This document shows, in pieces, positions 51,696 to 59,488 of a stretch of DNA of 64,000 nucleotides; the first letter of the stretch is position 1; the number at the start of each line of letters is the position of its first letter. Both the position numbers and the translations under genes were made by a program. The notes under the pieces are model-generated. The model was not told where the DNA came from and ran no database searches. It saw nothing but the letters and a program-made list of their open reading frames with translations. The stretch is from NCBI GenBank assembly GCA_963720475.1, contig OY970394.1:248001-312000 (forward strand), written 5' to 3'. The stretch comes from G963720475 sp963720475. Its GTDB lineage: Bacteria; Actinomycetota; Thermoleophilia; Solirubrobacterales; Thermoleophilaceae.

Positions 51696-52241
51696 CTACT
51701 CCGACAGCCCCACGGCTTCGAGGGCCAGGTCCCAGCCGTCCCAGAAGATCTCCTGCCGAACGACCTTTCCGCGCGGAGAGAAGTAGTAGGCCGTGCCCAC
51801 GCTGCGTTCGACCCGGACGCCGCTGGACTTGCCTCGCCCCAGAAAGCCAATCTCAGCCGCGATGCGATCGCCACCGTCGACCACGCGCCTTATCGTCCAG
51901 CGCGGCTCGGCAAAGTGTTCGTGGAATTCGCGGAACAAATCGTGCCATGCGTGATCGCCCGCGTAGCGCTCAGCGAATCCAAGTGGCGCGCCGCGCATGA
52001 AGATCTCCACGTCGGACTCGTAGAACACCACCGGGACATCGAGGTCATGCCGGGAAATGGCGTCGAAAGCGCGGCGCAGTGCGTCCTTGATTAGTCGCCG
52101 CCTCAGCGAGGACCCTGGTGGAAGGCTCAAAGCTCGCGCAATACCGCGGTCCACCAGGAAGGGTGGCATGCGAAGGAGGATCTGATCCCGCACGGGCCTG
52201 CGGGCACCGGGTGTGAAGGCGGGCACGTTCTCCTGCGACAT
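51696..52241 (-). CDS. NTF2/SnoaL-like protein
   Basis: This is the intact 181-residue member of the island family. It starts MSQENV, with an extended N-terminal segment (FTPGARRPVRDQILLRMPPF). The NTF2 core is ISRHDLDVPVVFYESDVEIF, then WHDLFREFHEHFAEPRWTIR and the final strands YYFSPRGKVVRQEIFWDGW, ending ALEAVGLSE. The function of the family is unknown (polyketide cyclase-like fold). The upstream region holds copy 4 of the repeat element, 45 bp before the start. Confidence 0.85.
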   Translation of the reverse strand: MSQENVPAFTPGARRPVRDQILLRMPPFLVDRGIARALSLPPGSSLRRRLIKDALRRAFDAISRHDLDVPVVFYESDVEIFMRGAPLGFAERYAGDHAWHDLFREFHEHFAEPRWTIRRVVDGGDRIAAEIGFLGRGKSSGVRVERSVGTAYYFSPRGKVVRQEIFWDGWDLALEAVGLSE

Positions 52242-52625
52242 TGCCCGCGCAGTATCGCGCGATTTCCTCAGGCTGCAGCACCGCGCTGCGCGATAGTTGC
52301 GCGATAGTCCCGACCCGGCTCAGGCGGTCTTCAGCGGTCTTGAGCGGCAACGCGGCCCACCCGCTACGCGGTACCCGCTCTATAGAGGAGCCCGTGGGAA
52401 CGGCCTTGGGAACGAAAGCGCCGCGGTCCGATTTGCAGCGAATGTCGCCCGATCTTGCGAAGTCACCGTAGCCACACAGGTCGTCATGCCGCGTCGGCGG
52501 ATGACGGTGGATCCGCGGCCGAGCAATCGGCCTTGCCTAGCTGGAATGTCGTAATCAGCTCGGAGTAGGCACAGGACTCGTCCCCTTCAGGCCCGGCACG
52601 ACGCTCCCCAGCGACGAGCATGGTT
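52242..52625. other. Intergenic region carrying the duplicated promoter-type block
   Basis: 384 bp with no convincing gene. It contains the upstream element copy 4 (52287-52315) and the block shared with 50944-50976 (at 52321-52352). The remainder (52360-52625) shows nothing recognisable. Confidence 0.5.
52287..52315 (-). repeat. Island upstream element, copy 4
   Basis: TGCGCGATAGT-TGCGCGATAGT-CCCGACC on the plus strand, 45 bp upstream of the NTF2-like start at 52241. Both 8-bp units are intact; the hairpin arm is weakened by a C for G change relative to copies 2 and 3. Confidence 0.65.
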
Positions 52626-53105
52626 CTATCCCCCACAGCGGTCGAGGGAGCGCGTGTAGAACGAGCTCGGAATCGTGAGTGTCACGGGGTATGTGTCGAG
52701 GACGTTCTCACGCTTCGAGTCGAAGGCGCGCACCAGTCCATGATGCCGCCCCGGCTTCAGGTAGTCCCCGTTCGGGTAAACGAGGTCCCAGACCTCGTTC
52801 TGTTGCACGCCGGCCTGTGTGCTACCTCGCTGCTTCCCGGCAGCGGGAAGGTCAATGGGTAGTTGTGCGCCGCGCTGACGCCCAAACGGAACGCGCCCGA
52901 CCAGTCGCAGACCCAACGGCGCGTCACGGGTCAGCGATATCTCGAACACCGCGACCTGGCAGCGGCGATCGAGTCTCACGTCGACACTCCGGATGATGTC
53001 AGCGGAGGCCCCGCGCTCCACGGAGTCGGCACCACCCCACGGGGGGATGAGGATCAGTGCGCAGACCCCCGCGACCGTCGTAGCAACGAGCAACCGAAAT
53101 CGCAT
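52626..53105 (-). CDS. Secreted hypothetical protein
   Basis: The product has 159 residues from ATG 53105, which has GGGAGGAC upstream. The signal peptide is RLLVATTVAGVCALILIPPW. The mature part is beta-rich (IIRSVDVRLDRRCQVAVFEI, GLRLVGRVPFGRQRGAQLPI) with two Cys, one in RRCQ and one at the end in DRCGG, perhaps forming a disulfide. No family is recognised. It is the last gene before the tRNA at the island edge. Confidence 0.7.
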   Translation of the reverse strand: MRFRLLVATTVAGVCALILIPPWGGADSVERGASADIIRSVDVRLDRRCQVAVFEISLTRDAPLGLRLVGRVPFGRQRGAQLPIDLPAAGKQRGSTQAGVQQNEVWDLVYPNGDYLKPGRHHGLVRAFDSKRENVLDTYPVTLTIPSSFYTRSLDRCGG

Positions 53106-53250
53106 CGAACGTCCTCCCTGTCGACAGGTCGAGTCTAGATCAGCGCCGAGTCGCGCGTCGGTGTGGGTGTCTACGTACGAGGTGGGGGACGCCGGGCCAA
53201 CAGCGCAACTCCGATTGACAATCACGCCCAAGCCACGCGCGCCTGCTCAG

Positions 53251-53339
53251 CGGAGGGAGAGGGATTCGAACCCTCGAAGGACGAAAACGCCCTTAACGGT
53301 TTTCGAGACCGCCCCGTTCAACCACTCCGGCATCCCTCC
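53251..53339 (-). tRNA. tRNA-Ser(CGA)
   Basis: This 89-nt class II tRNA pairs GGAGGGA with TCCCTCC in the acceptor stem, with discriminator G. The anticodon arm CGGT-CTCGAAA-ACCG gives CGA (serine UCG). It has a long variable arm and T arm GGGTTCGAATCCC. CCA is not encoded. It is the intact partner of the 69-nt fragment at 51044-51112. Confidence 0.95.
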
Positions 53340-53381
53340 GCCGGGAAGGCTAGCGAGCGGGTGCGGCCTTGCGGCTGATCG

Positions 53382-54110
53382 GTGTCGCGGTTTATGCTGC
53401 GCGCCGGGCGCATGAGACAGGGGCGGAAGGACGAGTTGGCGCAGCTTTCGCAGCCGGTGATGCTGGTCGCGGGCGGTCACGAGGCGCCGGAGCAGGGCGT
53501 CTGTGTCGTGGAGCTCGCATCGGTGATCGCGGGCGAACGGTTCAGCGACCACCCCGAGTGCGTATGCCCGGTGATCGCGGGGTTCCTGCGCGCCTGGAAC
53601 GATCGTGCGGGGCACCACGACCGCCAACGACTGATGCCGTACGCACGCGCGGTCGTCGGTTCGCGTCGAAGCCGGCGGCTGACGCGAGCGCGCCGCGACA
53701 TGTGTCTCGAGTGGAGTGGTGCCGACCTTCGCCGGTCGCGCCTGCGGAAGGTCGCGGCCCGCGCCGGCTGGCGAGTCTGGATCGGGATGACCTGCGGGAT
53801 CCCAAAGGCATTCCGTTTCGGTGAAGGGGCCGGTGAATACGCCGCCCGGCTCTCGTTCGCGCGCGGGGACGACAAGGGCGCGTTCGGGTTGCTCGACGCG
53901 ATGCTCGCGCTCGGCTCCGCCGCGAACGGCGACGGGTCGGTCGCAACGGCGAACGGCAACGGCCTCCTCAACGGCTGGGGCCATGTCAACGGGAACGGCC
54001 ACGACCCCGTCAACGGCCACGGCCATCTCAACGGCAACGGCAACGGCCAGGCCAACACGAACGGCGCGCCCGCCCACGGCCACGGCCACGCACCCGCGGG
54101 GCAACGATGA
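53382..54110 (+). CDS. Conserved hypothetical protein with Asn-Gly/His-Gly-rich tail
   Basis: The product has 242 residues. The first 150 form a folded-looking part with CVVELASVIAGERFSDHPEC, VIAGFLRAWNDRAGHHDRQR and MPYARAVVGSRRSRRLTRAR, possibly metal- or nucleic-acid-binding (clustered Cys/His/Arg). Residues 175-242 are a low-complexity NGNG/NGHGH tail of the kind that can bind metals. The start could be 53382 or ATG 53412. Its stop overlaps the next gene's ATG by 4 bp. Confidence 0.7.
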   Translation: MSRFMLRAGRMRQGRKDELAQLSQPVMLVAGGHEAPEQGVCVVELASVIAGERFSDHPECVCPVIAGFLRAWNDRAGHHDRQRLMPYARAVVGSRRSRRLTRARRDMCLEWSGADLRRSRLRKVAARAGWRVWIGMTCGIPKAFRFGEGAGEYAARLSFARGDDKGAFGLLDAMLALGSAANGDGSVATANGNGLLNGWGHVNGNGHDPVNGHGHLNGNGNGQANTNGAPAHGHGHAPAGQR

Positions 54111-54382
54111 AGCTGATCGAACGGCTCGGGGACTTCCACCTGCGCTACGTGAGTACGCCGCTGTGGCTCTGCGTGCTCGGCGCCGTCGTGCTCTATGTCT
54201 TCTTCGCGACCGTCGCGACAGTCTCGCTGCGCGACGCTGCCGGCGTTACCGCGGTCATCGGCCTGATGGCCGCACTCGTGACAATCCGAAACCTCCGGAT
54301 TGGCAGCGAGCTCGCGGACCCTGGCGGCGACCCCCGCCTTCGCCGCCGCAGGAACAAGCTCCGCGAGCGCCGCGGGTTCTAG
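54107..54382 (+). CDS. Small two-helix membrane protein
   Basis: The product has 91 residues with two transmembrane helices (LWLCVLGAVVLYVFFATVAT and GVTAVIGLMAALVTIRNLRI) and a basic C-terminus (RLRRRRNKLRERRGF). It is translationally coupled to the gene before it (ATGA overlap). The function is unknown; the tail suggests the C-terminus stays in the cytoplasm. Confidence 0.75.
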   Translation: MKLIERLGDFHLRYVSTPLWLCVLGAVVLYVFFATVATVSLRDAAGVTAVIGLMAALVTIRNLRIGSELADPGGDPRLRRRRNKLRERRGF

Positions 54383-54398
54383 GTCGTCTACGCCGGTC

Positions 54399-54863
54399 TC
54401 AGCGGCGGTGGGCGAAGAACGTCTGCAACAACGCCGCAGACTCTGCCGCCAGCAGGCCGGCCGCTACCTCGGGCCGGTGGTTCAAGGCCGGCTCGCCGAG
54501 CACGTCCAGCACGCTGCCGCCAGCCCCTGCCTTCGGGTCGTCGGCGCCCCACACGACCCGAGGAACCCGGGCCAGCACGATCGCGCCGGCGCACATCGCG
54601 CACGGCTCCAGAGTGACGTAGAGCGTCGCATCGTCCAGCCGCCAGGAGCCCGAGGCACGCGCGGCGTCGCGCAGCGCGAGCACCTCGGCGTGCGCAGTCG
54701 GGTCCGCGCGGACCTCGCGCTCGTTGGCCGCCGCGGCGACGACCTCCCCCTCGCGCGCGATCACGCATCCGACCGGCACGTCGTCGTGCTCCAGCGCCCG
54801 CTCTGCCTCGCGCAGGGCGAGCCGCATGAAGTACTCGTCGCGGCCGAAGAAGCGCCGCGACAC
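54399..54863 (-). CDS. tadA: tRNA-specific adenosine deaminase (TadA-like)
   Basis: This 154-residue cytidine/deoxycytidylate deaminase-fold protein has zinc ligands in TAHAEVLALRDAA (catalytic Glu) and TLEPCAMCAGAIV (PCxxC), plus VPRVVWGADDPKAGAGGSV. The early YFMRLALREAERALEHDDVP is the TadA N-terminus. TadA makes inosine at the wobble base of tRNA-Arg. Start GTG 54863 gives the usual length; ATG 54827 is an alternative. Guanine deaminase paralogues are the main alternative, but the MRLAL/DVPVGCVI pattern favours TadA. Confidence 0.85.
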   Translation of the reverse strand: MSRRFFGRDEYFMRLALREAERALEHDDVPVGCVIAREGEVVAAAANEREVRADPTAHAEVLALRDAARASGSWRLDDATLYVTLEPCAMCAGAIVLARVPRVVWGADDPKAGAGGSVLDVLGEPALNHRPEVAAGLLAAESAALLQTFFAHRR

Positions 54864-54955
54864 CGATCCCGTCAAGAGAACCGTACGTTTGCCGACAACT
54901 TCCTGGTAAGGCCGGTGTTCATGCCTTCGTACACTTGGCCCGGCCACCGTACTCA

Positions 54956-56348
54956 ATGCGACTCCGCCTCCCCTTTCTCACCCTGGGCACCGCCGCCGTC
55001 ACGGCGCTCGCGCTTGCGAGCGCTTCAGGCGCGGACGAGACCGGCGGCAACCGGCACGACCACGCCGCCCAGCGCGGCCGAGTTCGTTCCCGGCGAGGTC
55101 GTCGTCAAGTACCGCGACGGCGCGGACGCCGACGACATCGCAGAGCTGAAGCAGCGAGACCGGCACCGGCGGCGCGGAGGTCCTCCCCGGCGACACGCGC
55201 ACGCTCGAGATCCGCGACGGGCAGACCGTCTCGCAGACGGTCGCAGAGCTGCGCGCCAACCCGAACGTCGAGGTGGTCAAGCCCAACTACATCGCGCGCG
55301 CGAGTGACTTCATCCCCAACGACCCCGGCCGGGGCGGCCCCAGCCAGTGGCGCGAGGTGCAGTGGAACTTCGCCGGCCCGTTCGGCGTGAACGCGCCCGC
55401 CGCGTGGGAGCTCGCCGCGCTTCGCGGGCGCGCCCGGCGGCCGCGGCGCGGTCGTCGCCGTGCTCGACACGGGCGTCGCGTACAAGACCACGGGCCGCTT
55501 CAAGCGCGCGCCCGACCTGCCGAAGCACCGCTACCGCCGCGGCTACGACTTCGTCGCCGACGACAAGTACGCCGAATGACGAGAACGGCCACGGCACGCA
55601 CGTCACCGGGACGATCGCCCAGGTAACGAACAACGGCCTCGGCCTCACCGGCCTCGCGTACGGCGTGGACATCATGCCGGTGCGCGTGCTCGACGCCGAC
55701 GGTGAAGGCGCGACCAACGACATCGCGCGCGGGATCGACTTCGCCTCGAAGAAGGGCGCGGACATCATCAATCTCAGCTTCGAGTTCCACGTCTCGGTCG
55801 GCGCCGCCGACGTGCCTGCGATCGCAGCCGCGATCCGCCGCGCGCAGCAACGCGGGGTGCTGATCGTCGGCGCAGCCGGGAACCAGGAGGAGGACGTCGT
55901 CGCCTACCCGGCCCGCTCGAGCCGGGTGATGGCCGTTGGCGCGACGACCGAGCACGGCTGCAAGGCCGACTACTCCGACACGGGCGCGGACCTCGACATC
56001 ACGGCGCCTGGAGGCGGCGGCGACGCAGTCCTCGCGGGCAACGCGGCCGACGACGCCAACTGCGCTGGCAACCGCGAGCGGTCGCGAGATCTTCCAGCAG
56101 ACCTTCCCCCACTCAGCGCGACCTTCGACGCTTCGGGTTCCCGAACGGCTACAGCGGCACGTCGATGGCGGCACCCGCACGTTGCCGGCGCGGCCGCGCT
56201 CGTGATCGCGACGAAGCGGCTCGGAAAGGACCCCGCGCCGCAAGTCGTCGCGGCTCACCTCCAGCGCACCGCGCGCGACCTCGGCCCGGTGGGCCCGGAC
56301 CCGCTCTACGGGTTCGGGCTGCTGGACGCCGCTCAGGCTCTGCGCTGA
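54956..56348 (+). pseudogene. Subtilisin-like (S8) protease gene with at least six frameshifts
   Basis: The signal peptide is LPFLTLGTAAVTALALASAS. Blocks recovered in order across frames: VPGEVVVKYRDGADADDIAE (propeptide), WELA, VAVLDTGVAY (catalytic Asp), NDENGHGTHVTGTI (His), VGAAGNQEEDVVAYPARSSR, TAPGGGGD, NGYSGTSMAAP (Ser) and HVAGAAALVIATKRLGKDPA. All three catalytic motifs survive. Single-base insertions or losses lie near 55065, 55155, 55430, 55575, 56080 and 56200. This density within 1.4 kb with intact motifs suggests sequence error rather than ancient decay. It is likely an extracellular protease. Confidence 0.75.
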
Positions 56349-56354
56349 GCGCGG

Positions 56355-56799
56355 CTACGTCGTGCGGATGATCATCACGCTGCACGGAGCGTGATGGGAG
56401 ACCTTGTTCGGCACGCTGCCGAGCAGGAAGCGCTTCGCGCCCGTCATCCCCTTGTTGCCGACGACGATCAGGTCGGCGCTTCTTCTCGTCGGCGACGTCG
56501 AGGATCGCATCGGCCGGATCGCCCTCGCGCGCGTAGGTGATGACTTCGACCCCGTCCTCCTCGAGCTTCTCGGCGGCGACGCGAAGCGTCGCGTCGACGT
56601 CCTCGCGCGGGTTGACCATCCAGGCGAGGTCGTCGGGGACCTCCTGGCGCTCCTCCTGCAATCGCGAGGGAGCCACCGGCTCGAACGCGCTGACGAGGTG
56701 AAGCTTCCCCGAGACCGCCTTCGCGAGCTCGGCCGCCTGCCGCACCGCCTCCGACGCAGTGTCGGAGCCATCTGTACCCACAACGATCGAGCCGAACAT
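56355..56799 (-). CDS. Universal stress protein, one frameshift
   Basis: About 147 residues once one extra A in an AAGAAG run (56477-56484) is removed. The N-terminal half has SIVVGTDGSDTASEAV with the Asp, and VITYAREGDPADAILDVADE. After the shift, ADLIVVGNKGMTGAKRFLLG and SVPNKVSHHAPCSVMI contain the ATP-binding G-2x-G-9x-G(S/T) pattern in the correct place. USPs bind ATP or cAMP under stress. It starts at ATG 56799. Confidence 0.82.
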
Positions 56800-56885
56800 C
56801 AGTCTCCTTCCGCTCCTGACGGGACGGCGGGCATCATAGTGCGAATCGCGCAGTCCGCTCGGTGAGTGGGGCTAGTATCGCGCCG

Positions 56886-57525
56886 ATGGCTGCGACCGCG
56901 ACCAGGACCACCTGCCTCGCGGTCGACGACCACCCCGCCCTGCGGCGCGGCCTCGACCTGCTGTTCGAGTCGGTCGACGACCTCGACCTCGTCGCCACGG
57001 TCGCGAGCGGCGAGGACGCCCTCGAAGCGGTGGCCGAGCACAAGCCGGGGGTCGTGATCGTAGACGTCCGCCTGCCGGGGATCGACGGGATCTCGACCGT
57101 CAAGCGGCTGCGCGAGACGTTTCCCCGCGACCGAGATCGTGATGTTCACCGCCTACGGCGACCGCCGGCTGCTCTCCGACGCGATCCAGGCCGGCGCGCG
57201 CGGTTACGTGATGAAGGGCGCGCCGCCCGACGACCTCTTCCGCGCGATCCGCACGGTCGCCGACGGCGAGCCGTTCATCGACCCATCGATAGTGCCGGCG
57301 CTGCTCACCGACGAGAAGGGCGTCTCCGACGTCGAGCTTTCCGAGCGCGAGCGCGAGGTAGTGCAGCTGCTCGCCTCCGGGCTGACGACCGACGAGATCG
57401 GCGATCGGATCGGGTTGAGCGGCGAGACGGTCAAGGCCGACACGAAGCGCGCGATCGGGAAGCTGCAGGCCGACACGCGCACACACGCGGTCGCCATAGC
57501 CCTCCGCCGCGCCCTGATCGACTAG
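56886..57525 (+). CDS. NarL/FixJ-type response regulator, one frameshift
   Basis: The receiver domain has TTCLAVDDHPALRRGLDLLF (acid pair), VVIVDVRLPGIDG (phosphorylated Asp), and in a second frame MFTAYGDRRLLSDA and GYVMKGAPPDDL (Lys). The frame slips at 57123-57126, where CCCC should read CCC; repaired it reads TFPATEIVMF. The LuxR-type HTH is LSEREREVVQLLASGLTTDE, IGDRIGLSGETVKADTKRAI. No histidine kinase gene is nearby. Confidence 0.85.
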
Positions 57526-57538
57526 CTCGCGCGCCGGC

Positions 57539-57656
57539 TCAGAGCTTGATCAGCGCGATCACGATCGAGCGGCAACGCAGATCACGATCACGACCTGCAT
57601 GCCGATCCAGAACCGCGGCAGCGGGTGAGCGGCTCGGGCGGGTTGCGCTCGTCCAT
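57539..57656 (-). pseudogene. Small membrane protein gene with frameshifts
   Basis: Reading MDERNPPEPL, then PLPRFWIGMQVVIVICV, then SIVIALIKL and a stop across frames gives a plausible 39-residue single-helix membrane protein. Each join needs one base. Without correction no single frame works. It lies between the response regulator and the aldehyde dehydrogenase. Confidence 0.45.
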
Positions 57657-57664
57657 CGTCCGAC

Positions 57665-59155
57665 TCAGAGCTGGGTGAAGACGGTCTTCAGCTCGAGATA
57701 GGCGTCGAGGTTCGCGCGGCCCTTCTCGCGGCCGATGCCGGACGCCTTGAAGCCGCCGAACGGCGCGGCCGCGTCGGCCGCGCCCCAGACGTTGATGTAG
57801 ACGTTGCCGGCCTCGAGCATCGCGGCGAGCTGGTGCGCCTTCGAGATGTCGCGCGTCCAGACGCCTGCGGCGAGGCCGTACTCGGTGTCGTTCGCGCGCC
57901 GCGCGACCTCCTCGATGTCGTCGTAGGGCATCGCGACGAGCACCGGGCCGAAGATCTCCTCGCGCGCGATCTTCATCTCGTCCTCAACGCCGGCGAACAG
58001 CGTCGGCTCGACGAAGTAGCCGCCGTTGGCGTCGGCGGGCGGCCCGCCGCCGGCGACCACCTCGGCACCGTCGGAGCGGCCCGACTCGATGTAGCCGAGG
58101 ACGCGCTCGTGCTGCTCGGCCGAGACCACCGGTCCGAACTGCGTCCCCTCGGCGAGGCCGGGGCCGACCTTCGCGCCCTTCGCCGCGTCGGCAAGCGCGG
58201 AGACGACCGTGTCGTACTGGTCCTTCTGCACGAACAGGCGCGAGCCGGCGTTGCACGCCTGGCCGGTGTTGAAGTAGATCCCGCTGAACGATCCCTTGAT
58301 CGCGGCGTCGAGGTCGGCGTCGGGCAGGATGATGTTGGGCGACTTGCCGCCGAGCTCGAGCGTGACGCGCTTGAGGTCGCGGCCGCAGCGCTCGCCGATC
58401 GCACGGCCGACCTCGGTCGAGCCGGTGAAGGCGATCTTGTTCACGCCGGGGTCCTCGACCAGGGCCTGCCCCGTCTCGCCGTCGCCCGTGACGATGTTCA
58501 CGACCCCCTCGGGGATGCCCGCTTCGAGCGCGAGCTCGCCGAGGCGCAGCGCGGTCAACGGCGTCTGTTCCGCCGGCTTCAGCACGACCGTGCAACCGGT
58601 CGCGAGCGCCGGCGCGATCTTCCACGCCGCCATCAGCAGCGGGAAGTTCCACGGGATGATCTGGCCGCAGACGCCGACCGGCTGCTTGAGCGTGTAGACG
58701 AGCGCGTTCGGCCACGCGGTCGGGATCGTCTCGCCCTCGATCTTCGTCGGCCAGCCCGCGTAGTACTGCAGGTGGGCGACGGTCGAGCGCACGTCGACGG
58801 CCTTGGCCATCGCAAGCGGCTTGCCGTTGTCGAGCGACTCGAGCTCGGCGAGCTCGTCGGCGTTCGCCTCGACCGCATCGGCGAGCTTGTTCATCAGGAC
58901 GCCGCGCGCGTGCGCCGGGAGCTTCGCCCACTTGCCCTCGAACGCCGCGCGTCCGGCTGCGACCGCCCGCGCGACGTCCTCCTTGCCGCCCTGGGCGACG
59001 GCGCAGATCGCCTCGCCGGTCGCGGGATCGATCGTCTCGAAGGTGCGTCCGTCGGCGGACTCGACCCACTCGCCTCCGATCAGCAGCTTGTGCGGCCCGC
59101 GCTCGACGAACGAGCGGGCGGCGTCGGACAGCGGGGCGGCGGTGGCGGTGGTCAT
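57665..59155 (-). CDS. Aldehyde dehydrogenase family protein
   Basis: This is a complete 496-residue ALDH. NAD-binding and catalytic motifs are GQIIPWNFPLLMAAWKIAPA, FTGSTEVGRAI, LELGGKSPNII (catalytic Glu) and GIYFNTGQACNAGSRLFV (catalytic Cys). EEIFGPVLVAM and GYFVEPTLFAGV are also present. The type resembles class 1/2 ALDHs such as AldA/BetB. It probably works with the alcohol dehydrogenase at 59489 on the same strand, though a 0.33-kb gap separates them. Confidence 0.94.
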   Translation of the reverse strand: MTTATAAPLSDAARSFVERGPHKLLIGGEWVESADGRTFETIDPATGEAICAVAQGGKEDVARAVAAGRAAFEGKWAKLPAHARGVLMNKLADAVEANADELAELESLDNGKPLAMAKAVDVRSTVAHLQYYAGWPTKIEGETIPTAWPNALVYTLKQPVGVCGQIIPWNFPLLMAAWKIAPALATGCTVVLKPAEQTPLTALRLGELALEAGIPEGVVNIVTGDGETGQALVEDPGVNKIAFTGSTEVGRAIGERCGRDLKRVTLELGGKSPNIILPDADLDAAIKGSFSGIYFNTGQACNAGSRLFVQKDQYDTVVSALADAAKGAKVGPGLAEGTQFGPVVSAEQHERVLGYIESGRSDGAEVVAGGGPPADANGGYFVEPTLFAGVEDEMKIAREEIFGPVLVAMPYDDIEEVARRANDTEYGLAAGVWTRDISKAHQLAAMLEAGNVYINVWGAADAAAPFGGFKASGIGREKGRANLDAYLELKTVFTQL

Positions 59156-59265
59156 CGGGCTCCTCTAGTCGAGATACGGAACGGCACCGGAATCGAACCA
59201 TCTTGTCACGCGCTTGTCACACCGCGCGGCCACAGAGCACTCACGCCACGGGACAGTGCGCCTGC

Positions 59266-59355
59266 GGAGCGTGAAGCGGCGAGGTGCCGCACCCGGTTCG
59301 GAACCGATGTGGTCGGGGTCGCTCCTCGGCTGGGGTTCGAGTCCCCCGCGCTCCG
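59266..59355 (+). ncRNA. Degenerate selenocysteine-tRNA-like sequence
   Basis: GGAGCGTGAAG at the 5' end, a D-arm-like GCGGCGAGGTGCCGC, a T arm GGGGTTCGAGTCCCC, and a 3' GCGCTCC that pairs with the 5' GGAGCGT, all in the order of selC tRNA-Sec. The anticodon arm is too short: CCGGTTCGGAACCG replaces the expected CTTCA-type loop, so no UCA anticodon is readable. The 3' end is CCG, not CCA. Two or more missing bases (sequence error or decay) would explain it. It may instead be chance. Confidence 0.35.
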
Positions 59356-59456
59356 CCGACTCGCCGGGAGTGGGCACGGCCAGGCCCACTCGCCGGCGTG
59401 CTAACTTCTCGGCACGGTTCTGATCCGGGTCCGGGGTCGCTCCCCGGCCGTAGCTC

Positions 59457-59481
59457 ACGGCCCGCCCCCACGGCGGGCCGT
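59457..59481. terminator. Perfect 10-bp hairpin downstream of the alcohol dehydrogenase
   Basis: ACGGCCCGCC-CCCAC-GGCGGGCCGT lies 7 bp past the stop of the minus-strand dehydrogenase. A perfect 10-bp GC stem with a 5-nt loop is typical of terminators in GC-rich actinobacteria, which often lack a U-run. Confidence 0.6.
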
Positions 59482-59488
59482 CGCGGGT

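Larger units (their letters stand above)
40680..53339. mobile_element. Putative decayed genomic island at tRNA-Ser(CGA)
   Basis: The segment is bounded on the right by an intact tRNA-Ser(CGA) whose 3' end faces inward, and it contains same-orientation partial copies of that 3' end at 51044-51112 (69 nt) and 40691-40705 (15 nt). Gene content differs from both flanks: broken toxin-antitoxin genes, sigma-like gene, decayed lipoprotein genes, fragments of NTF2-like genes and private repeats. No integrase, transposase or phage structural gene was recognised. Element borders are inferred from the att-like repeats and are provisional; a misassembly cannot be excluded for parts of it. Confidence 0.5.
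59156..59488. other. Intergenic region with selC-like and hairpin structures
   Basis: 333 bp without a protein-coding gene. It contains the selenocysteine-tRNA-like sequence (59266-59355), a CCGGGG/CCCCGG hairpin at about 59430-59446 and the perfect hairpin at 59457-59481. Frames crossing it show only low-complexity shadow sequence. Confidence 0.6.

Noticed and set aside
40680..53339. Complete prophage
   Set aside because: No terminase, capsid, tail, lysis or integrase gene was recognisable in the segment.
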